Positions 1-5,012 of a stretch of DNA of 5,012 bases are shown here, piece after piece. Numbering within the stretch: the first letter of the stretch is position 1; each line of letters opens with the position of its first letter. Position numbers and translations under genes: made by a program. This DNA comes from Pseudomonadota bacterium (GTDB lineage Bacteria; Pseudomonadota; Alphaproteobacteria; Sphingomonadales; Sphingomonadaceae), in the NCBI GenBank assembly GCA_947474905.1, contig CANJKQ010000120.1:1-5012 (forward strand). The letters run 5' to 3'. The notes under the pieces are model-generated. The model saw nothing but the letters and a program-made list of their open reading frames with translations, searched no databases and was not told the DNA's origin.

Positions 1-288
1 CCCAATTTCAAAGCGGCGGTGATCGCCCGGCAGATCCACTCGCCGCTCGATCTGGAGCGCAAATTCGGGCTGATCGGTGGCGACATCTTCCATGGCCGGA
101 TGAGCCTTGACCAGCTTTGGGCGGCGCGACCGGTGCTGGGCCATGGCGATTATCGCGGGCCGATCAAAGGGCTTTATATGTGCGGATCGGGCACCCACCC
201 CGGCGGCGGCGTCACCGGCGCGCCCGGCCATAATTGCGCGCATGAGATTTTGCGCGACAAGAGCGTGATGGGGCGGCTGTTCGGGTGA
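1..288 (+). CDS. PYROXD2-like FAD-dependent oxidoreductase, C-terminal end (5' partial)
   Basis: The reading frame is open from the first base and ends at TGA 286-288, giving the last 95 residues; the true start lies before the window, and the GTG at 19 is an internal valine. Visible residues 26-44 ([19 protein letters not shown]) and the FAD-contacting end [14 protein letters not shown] (57-70), followed by a conserved G-A-x-G-x-N stretch to about 78, are characteristic of the phytoene-desaturase/amine-oxidase-like flavoproteins related to human PYROXD2. Family members are usually a little over 500 residues, so about four fifths is missing, including the N-terminal dinucleotide-binding fold. 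The family acts on poorly defined substrates, and no substrate can be deduced here. Its stop overlaps the start of the sulfotransferase gene, implying one transcript. Family assignment is good; specific function is unknown. Confidence 0.88.
   Translation, partial: PNFKAAVIARQIHSPLDLERKFGLIGGDIFHGRMSLDQLWAARPVLGHGDYRGPIKGLYMCGSGTHPGGGVTGAPGHNCAHEILRDKSVMGRLFG
285..288 (+). promoter_or_regulatory. GTGA stop/start overlap (translational coupling)
   Basis: The GTG start (285-287) of the sulfotransferase shares bases with the TGA stop (286-288) of the oxidoreductase. The nearest purine-rich stretch is GGGG at 270-273, 11 bases ahead of the start, a weak and distant ribosome binding site. This suggests that ribosomes finishing the oxidoreductase re-initiate here. 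Coupling is inference; the overlap is seen directly. If the ATG at 357 were the real start, the genes would instead be separated by 68 bases. Confidence 0.6.
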
Positions 289-1892
289 CAGCGGGCGCGG
301 CGACGAGCTGGCTCGCTACTGCCGGGCGTTACCCGCCCCGGTTGATCGAGGCCGCGATGGCGCTCAATGACAATGCCCTCAACATCGCCGAGCCGCTGCT
401 CCGCCAGCAGTTGAAAGACGATCCGTTCGACGTTGCCGCCATCCGCATGCTGGCGGAATTGGCAGGGCGGATCGGGCGGTATCGCGATGCCGAGACGCTG
501 TTGCGCCGCGCGGTTGAGCTGGCGCCGGGCTTCACGCCGGCGCGCGCCAATCTGGCGCTGGTGCTTTATCGCCTCAACCGGCCGATGGAGGCGATTGCCG
601 AGCTCGACGCGGTGATGGCGGCCGAGCCCGACAATCCCGGCCACCAGAATCTCCAGGCCGCCGCCACCGCCCGGCTCGGGAATTTCGATGAGGCGATCGC
701 GCTTTATGAACGCGTGCTGGGCCAGGCACCCAACCAGCCGCGCGTCTGGATGAGCTATGGCCATATGCTGAAAACAGTGGGCCGCCAGGCCGATGGCGTT
801 GCGGCCTATCGCCAGGCCATCGCGCTGATGCCGACGCTGGGCGAGGCGTGGTGGAGCCTTGCCAATCTGAAGACCGTCAAATTTGACGATGCCGATATTG
901 CGGCGATGCGGACAGCACTGGCGACGGGCAATGTCGCTGAGGAGGATCGCTTCCACCTCGATTTCGCGCTGGGCAAAGCGCTGGAGGATCGCGGTGAAGC
1001 AGCCCCTGCCTTCGCGCATTACGACGCGGGCAATGCCCTGCGGCGCCAGAGCCTGCGCTATGTTGCCGATGATACGACGCGGCTCGTCGATGCGCAGATC
1101 GCGCTGCTGACGCCGGATCTGGTGGCGGCACGGGCGGGCCAGGGCTGCGCCGCCGCCGACCCGATTTTCGTGCTCGGCATGCCCCGGGCGGGGTCAACGC
1201 TGGTGGAGCAGATTCTCGCCAGCCACAGCGCGGTCGAGGGGACAAGCGAGCTGCCCGATGTGCCGTTGATCGCGCGCACCATTGCCGATTATCCGGCGGG
1301 AGTTGCGACGCTGTCGGCTGACAAGTTGCGCGGATTGGGCGAGGAGTATCTCCACCGCACCCGCATCCAGCGCCGCACCGACCGGCCTTTTTTCATCGAC
1401 AAGCTGCCCAACAACTGGGTGCATGTGCCGCTCATCCACCTGATGTTGCCCAATGCGACGATCATCGACGCGCGGCGGCATCCGCTCGGTTGCTGCTTTT
1501 CCAACTTCAAGCAACATTTCGCGCGTGGCCAGGGGTTCAGCTATTCGCTGGAGGATATGGGCCGCTATTACCGGGATTATGTACGGTTGATGGCGCATGT
1601 CGATACGGTGCTGCCGGGCCGGGTGCACCGTGTCATCTATGAACGCATGGTCGAGGATACCGAGGCGGAGGTGCGCGCGTTGCTGGCGGCGTGCGGGCTA
1701 GCGTTTGAGCCAGCTTGTCTGACATTCCACCAGACCGAGCGGGCGGTGCGCACCGCAAGTTCCGAACAGGTGCGCCAGCCGATATTCCGCGATGGCACCG
1801 AAGCGTGGAAGCCGTTTGACCCGTGGCTGGCCCCATTGCGGTCAGCGCTGGGCGATGTGCTCGACGCCTATCCTGAGGCACCGCGCCTCTAA
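285..1892 (+). CDS. TPR-repeat sulfotransferase (Sulfotransfer_3 type)
   Basis: A 535-residue two-part protein, predicted cytoplasmic because no signal peptide or membrane segment is seen. Residues ~17-184 form TPR units (clearest at ~49-82, 83-116, 117-150, 151-184), probably for binding a protein partner. A linker (~215-285) typical of the family follows. The C-terminal part is a PAPS-dependent sulfotransferase domain: 5'-phosphosulfate loop G298-MPRAGST-305, K373 in FIDKLPNN, and the 3'-phosphate site R398 with S406 in [10 protein letters not shown], at the R-x7-S spacing of sulfotransferases. E322 sits where tyrosylprotein sulfotransferases have their catalytic glutamate. The end ([15 protein letters not shown]) is also typical. 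The GTG start at 285 overlaps the upstream stop (GTGA). An in-frame ATG at 357 has a GAGG at 348-351, but starting there would cut what looks like the first helix (RLIEAAMAL), so GTG is preferred with moderate certainty. The acceptor substrate is unknown. Confidence 0.93.
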   Translation: MTAGAATSWLATAGRYPPRLIEAAMALNDNALNIAEPLLRQQLKDDPFDVAAIRMLAELAGRIGRYRDAETLLRRAVELAPGFTPARANLALVLYRLNRPMEAIAELDAVMAAEPDNPGHQNLQAAATARLGNFDEAIALYERVLGQAPNQPRVWMSYGHMLKTVGRQADGVAAYRQAIALMPTLGEAWWSLANLKTVKFDDADIAAMRTALATGNVAEEDRFHLDFALGKALEDRGEAAPAFAHYDAGNALRRQSLRYVADDTTRLVDAQIALLTPDLVAARAGQGCAAADPIFVLGMPRAGSTLVEQILASHSAVEGTSELPDVPLIARTIADYPAGVATLSADKLRGLGEEYLHRTRIQRRTDRPFFIDKLPNNWVHVPLIHLMLPNATIIDARRHPLGCCFSNFKQHFARGQGFSYSLEDMGRYYRDYVRLMAHVDTVLPGRVHRVIYERMVEDTEAEVRALLAACGLAFEPACLTFHQTERAVRTASSEQVRQPIFRDGTEAWKPFDPWLAPLRSALGDVLDAYPEAPRL

Positions 1893-1936
1893 CCGGTATT
1901 TTTATTACATTGACCGGCGGGCCAGCCATCCATTCG

Positions 1937-1991
1937 TTGCATAAATGCCACAAATACTCTCCTTAATGTTCCTTATGCTTACCGGTTTAAT
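1937..1991 (+). promoter_or_regulatory. AT-rich patch, possible promoter region of the receptor gene
   Basis: Bases 1941-1990 are about 34% GC, far below the surrounding coding DNA, and they lie 70-125 bases before the receptor start, where a promoter would be expected. A TTGCAT at 1937-1942 followed 19 bases later by CTTAAT (1962-1967) is the nearest thing to a -35/-10 pair, but the spacing is long and the match weak. CCTTAATG (1961-1968) and CCTTATG (1971-1977) form an imperfect direct repeat. No promoter can be assigned precisely. Confidence 0.3.
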
Positions 1992-1996
1992 CGCAC

Positions 1997-2013
1997 CCGC
2001 TTGACGCAAGCGG
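1997..2013. promoter_or_regulatory. Perfect 7-bp inverted repeat in receptor leader
   Basis: CCGCTTG (1997-2003) and its exact reverse complement CAAGCGG (2007-2013) are separated by ACG. It ends 49 bases before the receptor ATG and lies downstream of the AT-rich patch. It could be a repressor operator or a small leader hairpin. No T-run follows, so it is not a terminator of the upstream genes. The dyad is seen; its role is inference. Confidence 0.4.
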
Positions 2014-2030
2014 CAGCACCCCACACGCTG

Positions 2031-2040
2031 CGTTGCAACG
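2031..2040. promoter_or_regulatory. 10-bp perfect palindrome in receptor leader
   Basis: CGTTGCAACG is fully self-complementary. Its centre is about 30 bases from the centre of the 1997-2013 dyad, close to three helical turns, so both would lie on the same DNA face. It sits just upstream of the ribosome binding site at 2048-2054. A protein-binding site is possible but unproven; palindromes this short also occur by chance. Confidence 0.3.
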
Positions 2041-2047
2041 AAAAGTC

Positions 2048-2054
2048 AAAGGGG
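2048..2054 (+). promoter_or_regulatory. Ribosome binding site deciding the receptor start
   Basis: AAAGGGG lies 8 bases before the ATG at 2063 and is a good Shine-Dalgarno sequence. It fixes the receptor start at 2063 rather than at the in-frame TTG at 2033, which lies upstream of this site and would add ten residues (MQRKVKGVSI) in front of a normal signal peptide. Confidence 0.8.
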
Positions 2055-2062
2055 TTTCGATC

Positions 2063-4642
2063 ATGTTGCGTCCATCCGCTGTTCGTGCCGTGCTGCTCGC
2101 ATCGTCGATGCTGAGCGCCGCGCCGCTCGCCGCGCAAACCGCCGCCGCGCCTGATCAGCCCGCCACCGCGCCTGCCGAAGACACCTCACACGACATCATT
2201 GTCACGGCGCAAAAGCGATCGGAATCGCTACAGAATGTGCCGATCAGCATCCAGGCGTTGGGTACCAAGAAGCTGGACGAGCTCAACATCGCCAATTTCT
2301 CGCAATATGCGGCACAGCTGCCATCGGTGACGTTCCAGCCCGCTGCCAATGCCGGCGGCAATCCCGGCCAGATCGTCATTTACGAGCGCGGCGTCGCGGT
2401 GGGCGGGGAAGGCAATCATTCGGGCACGCTGCCTGCGGTCGGCGTCTATCTCGACGAACAGCCGGTGACGACGGTGGGCGGCAATCTCGACGTCCATGTC
2501 TATGACATTGCCCGCATCGAAAGCCTGGCCGGTCCGCAGGGAACGCTTTACGGCGCATCGTCCGAGGCCGGAACGATCCGCATCATCACCAACAAGCCCG
2601 ATTTGTCGCGTTTTTATGGCGGCATCGATCTTGAGGGCAACACGGTCGCGCATGGCGCGCAGGGCGGCAAGGTTGAAGGCTTCGTCAACGCGCCCCTTAA
2701 CAGCCGCATGGCGCTGCGCGTTGTCGGGTTTTACGAAAAAGACGCAGGCTTCATTGACAATGTCGCGGGCTGTCGCAGCTTCCTGCCTGAACCGACCAGC
2801 AATGCCTGCCGCGCGACCAATGGCGGGATTGTCGTCAACAACAACGCCTTTGTAAAGAAAGACTATAACGACACCGAAATCTGGGGTGGACGTGCCGCGC
2901 TAAAGATTGATCTTGATGACAATTGGACAGCAACGCCCAGTGTCATCTATCAGGACACGCGCAGCCACGGCGTTTACGGCTATGACCCCAAGGTCGGCGA
3001 CCTCAAGGTCCAGCATTTTTTCCCCGAATATCGGCGCGATCGCTTCATCCAGGCCGCGCTCACGATTGAGGGCAAGCTCGGCAATTGGGATTTGACCTAT
3101 GCCGGCGCCTATCTTGATCGTAAGGACCTGCAATCGAGCGATTATACCGATTACGCCGAAGCCTATGACAATCTTTACAGCCGGTCGGGCGGCATTGCCG
3201 GCTATTTCTATTTCCAGGACAATGCCGGCCGCACGATCGATGCCCGCCAGCACATCATCGGCACCGATCATTTCAAGAAGCTGAGCCAGGAACTGCGCGT
3301 TGCCTCGCCGCAGGATGAACGGTTCCGCATCGTCGCGGGGCTGTTCTATCAACGCCAGTCAAACGACATCCACCAGGATTATCAGGTGACGGGCCTTGCG
3401 GATACGCTGTCGGTCAACGGCCATCCCGGCACGCTGTGGTTGACGCAGCAGCACCGCGTCGACCGCGACTATGCGATGTTCGGCGAGGCGAGCTACGACA
3501 TCACGCACAAACTGACCGCAACGGCGGGAGTTCGCGGCTATATTTACGACAATACGCTGATCGGGTTCTTCGGCTTTGGCCGCAACCCGGGCACCAACTA
3601 TACCGATACCCCCTATAATGCCGCAGGCAGCTCGCGCACCGGCTTTGCCCAGTGCTTCACGACCGGCGGCGCGCGCTTGCGCGACGTCGCCAACGGGTCA
3701 CCGGTCACGCTGTTGCCCGCCGCTGTTGCGGGCAGTCCCTGCACCAACCTTGCCGTCTATGCCGCCGGCGCGGGGTTGAAGCCTGTTGAGGCTTCGGGCC
3801 AGGGCGTTACCTACCGGTTCAACCTCACCTGGAAGCCGGTGCACGGCTTGCTATTCTATGGCACGGTATCCAAGGGCTTCCGCCCCGGCGGCATTAATCG
3901 CCGCGTCGATGTTGCCCCTTATCAAGCCGATACGCTGACCAACTATGAATTGGGCGCCAAGACGACCTTGTTCGGCGGGGCAGTGCGGCTGAACGCGGCG
4001 ATTTATCAGCAGGATTGGGACAAGTTCCAGTTCGCGTTTCTGGGTGCCAACAGCTTCACCGAAATCCATAACGGCCCCAATGCCCGCATTCGCGGTGTGG
4101 AAGCGGATGCGACCTATACCAATGGCGGCCTGTCGCTGAACGCGGCGGGTGCCTATACCGATGCCAAGACGCGGCAGAATCTCTGCCTGTTCGATGATCC
4201 CACCTATCGCTGCACAGACACGGGCAACGGCAATATCATTTCTGCCCCGGCGGGAACGCGACTGCCGATCACTCCGCAGTTCAAGATCAGCGGGACGGCA
4301 CGCTACACCGTGCCGCTACGCTTTGCCAAAACCTATGGACAGTTGAACGTCGCCCACCAGAGCTCCGCCGCGTCCGACATCCGCACCGCCATTTACGAGA
4401 CCGGGACGGGCAACATCATCAATCCCGCAGCGCAACTGGGGCGCCTGGCCCCCTTCACCACCGTCGACCTGGCCTGGGGTTTTGACTTTTCCCGCTTCAA
4501 CATCGAATTGTTCGCGCGCAATGTCGGCGATGAGCGCGGGCAGCTGTCGCGCTTTGAGGAATGCGGGTCGTGCGGGCAGCGTCCCTATATCGTGCCAACC
4601 CAGCCGCGCACGATTGGCATCCGCGCGGGCGCGAAATTCTGA
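2063..4642 (+). CDS. TonB-dependent outer-membrane receptor
   Basis: An 859-residue outer-membrane transporter that would import a scarce substrate using energy from the TonB-ExbBD complex. Residues 1-~25 are a signal peptide (MLRPSAVRAVLLASSMLSAA, cleavage near PLAA-QT). The TonB box is DIIVTA at 44-49. The plug domain runs from ~55 to ~180 and ends with GPQGTLYG (157-164) and TIRIITNKP. The rest is a beta-barrel with family signatures SKGFRPGGIN (603-612) and YELGAKT (from 628). The chain ends in phenylalanine (GIRAGAKF), the usual C-terminal signal for outer-membrane insertion. The segment between signal peptide and TonB box is under 20 residues, so there is no N-terminal signalling (STN) domain. 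Position 156 is alanine where the family normally has arginine (LRGPQG). All eight cysteines form four local pairs (237/249, 531/560, 708/717, 834/837). It is preceded by a 170-base leader and is probably separately regulated. Substrate is unknown; siderophore, carbohydrate or aromatic ligands are all possible. Confidence 0.95.
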   Translation: MLRPSAVRAVLLASSMLSAAPLAAQTAAAPDQPATAPAEDTSHDIIVTAQKRSESLQNVPISIQALGTKKLDELNIANFSQYAAQLPSVTFQPAANAGGNPGQIVIYERGVAVGGEGNHSGTLPAVGVYLDEQPVTTVGGNLDVHVYDIARIESLAGPQGTLYGASSEAGTIRIITNKPDLSRFYGGIDLEGNTVAHGAQGGKVEGFVNAPLNSRMALRVVGFYEKDAGFIDNVAGCRSFLPEPTSNACRATNGGIVVNNNAFVKKDYNDTEIWGGRAALKIDLDDNWTATPSVIYQDTRSHGVYGYDPKVGDLKVQHFFPEYRRDRFIQAALTIEGKLGNWDLTYAGAYLDRKDLQSSDYTDYAEAYDNLYSRSGGIAGYFYFQDNAGRTIDARQHIIGTDHFKKLSQELRVASPQDERFRIVAGLFYQRQSNDIHQDYQVTGLADTLSVNGHPGTLWLTQQHRVDRDYAMFGEASYDITHKLTATAGVRGYIYDNTLIGFFGFGRNPGTNYTDTPYNAAGSSRTGFAQCFTTGGARLRDVANGSPVTLLPAAVAGSPCTNLAVYAAGAGLKPVEASGQGVTYRFNLTWKPVHGLLFYGTVSKGFRPGGINRRVDVAPYQADTLTNYELGAKTTLFGGAVRLNAAIYQQDWDKFQFAFLGANSFTEIHNGPNARIRGVEADATYTNGGLSLNAAGAYTDAKTRQNLCLFDDPTYRCTDTGNGNIISAPAGTRLPITPQFKISGTARYTVPLRFAKTYGQLNVAHQSSAASDIRTAIYETGTGNIINPAAQLGRLAPFTTVDLAWGFDFSRFNIELFARNVGDERGQLSRFEECGSCGQRPYIVPTQPRTIGIRAGAKF

Positions 4643-4651
4643 TCGCGCCCG
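4626..4651 (+). terminator. GC-rich hairpin across the receptor stop codon
   Basis: CGGGCGCGA (4626-4634) pairs perfectly with TCGCGCCCG (4643-4651), giving a 9-bp stem with an 8-base loop that contains the TGA stop (4640-4642). Two further pairs (one G-U, one C-G) can extend the base. No T-run follows, only TGTCTTC, so intrinsic termination would be weak; the hairpin may instead protect the mRNA 3' end or merely reflect the GC-rich codons of the receptor end. The structure is visible; the function is inference. Confidence 0.4.
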
Positions 4652-4662
4652 TGTCTTCACAG

Positions 4663-4670
4663 CGCGCCCG
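4663..4670 (+). repeat. Second copy of CGCGCCCG, alternative hairpin arm
   Basis: CGCGCCCG occurs at 4644-4651 and again at 4663-4670. Both copies are complementary to CGGGCGCG at 4626-4633, so two mutually exclusive hairpins could form after the receptor gene. This may be simple GC-rich coincidence. Confidence 0.35.
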
Positions 4671-4674
4671 ATAG

Positions 4675-5012
<338 letters not shown>

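Noticed and set aside
174..1019. Long minus-strand open frame (281 codons) opposite the oxidoreductase end and the sulfotransferase
   Set aside because: Its translation is arginine-rich and shows no recognisable domain, and it lies antisense to a well-supported gene. It is the usual mirror of high-GC codon use.
1893..1917. CCGGT ... ACCGG inverted repeat after the sulfotransferase stop as a terminator
   Set aside because: It has only 5 bp of stem and a 15-base loop, and the T-run lies inside the loop rather than after the stem. It does not resemble an intrinsic terminator.
2001..2029. TTGACG at 2001-2006 as a -35 element
   Set aside because: The expected -10 position (about 2024-2029) reads ACGCTG, and the hexamer is part of the inverted repeat. 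No promoter is supported.
2033..2062. In-frame TTG start giving a ten-residue longer receptor
   Set aside because: It lies before the good AAAGGGG ribosome binding site and would place charged residues ahead of a normal signal peptide. The ATG at 2063 fits much better.
2228..2653. Minus-strand open frame opposite the receptor plug region
   Set aside because: It is antisense to conserved plug motifs, with no recognisable protein family and no credible ribosome binding site. The other minus-strand frames at 1194-1628, 2900-3352 and 4316-4660 were set aside for the same reason.

Overview
The window looks like chromosomal DNA of an alphaproteobacterium, most likely a sphingomonad (Sphingomonas, Sphingopyxis or Novosphingobium type). 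The support is high-GC coding DNA with no detectable frameshifts, a large TonB-dependent receptor with typical sphingomonad signatures (DIIVTAQKR TonB box, GPQGTLYG plug end, SKGFRPGG barrel motif), a tetratricopeptide-repeat (TPR) sulfotransferase beside it, and a class III alcohol dehydrogenase. The genus assignment is inference. All genes lie on the plus strand.

Layout: (1) 1-288, the last 95 codons of a PYROXD2-like FAD-dependent oxidoreductase. (2) 285-1892, a complete TPR-sulfotransferase whose GTG start overlaps the previous stop codon in a GTGA, so the two are probably co-transcribed and translationally coupled. (3) 1893-2062, the main intergenic region, with an AT-rich patch that may hold a promoter, then two short perfect inverted repeats and a good ribosome binding site. 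(4) 2063-4642, a complete 859-residue TonB-dependent outer-membrane receptor with signal peptide, TonB box, plug and beta-barrel, and four closely spaced cysteine pairs. (5) 4643-4722, an 80-base gap with one GC-rich hairpin spanning the receptor stop codon and a second perfect hairpin just before the next ribosome binding site. (6) 4723-5012, the first 96 codons of S-(hydroxymethyl)glutathione dehydrogenase (class III alcohol dehydrogenase), cut by the window edge.

How they might work together: the oxidoreductase and sulfotransferase form a tight pair upstream of the receptor, whose own leader suggests separate control. The dehydrogenase is a formaldehyde-detoxification gene and probably an independent unit. 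No mobile element, tRNA, rRNA, CRISPR array or defence system is visible. I do not see a clearly new system. The points most worth a second look are the TPR-sulfotransferase with an apparently intact protein-tyrosine-sulfotransferase-like residue set next to a TonB receptor, the paired cysteines in that receptor, and the compact inverted repeats in the two intergenic regions.
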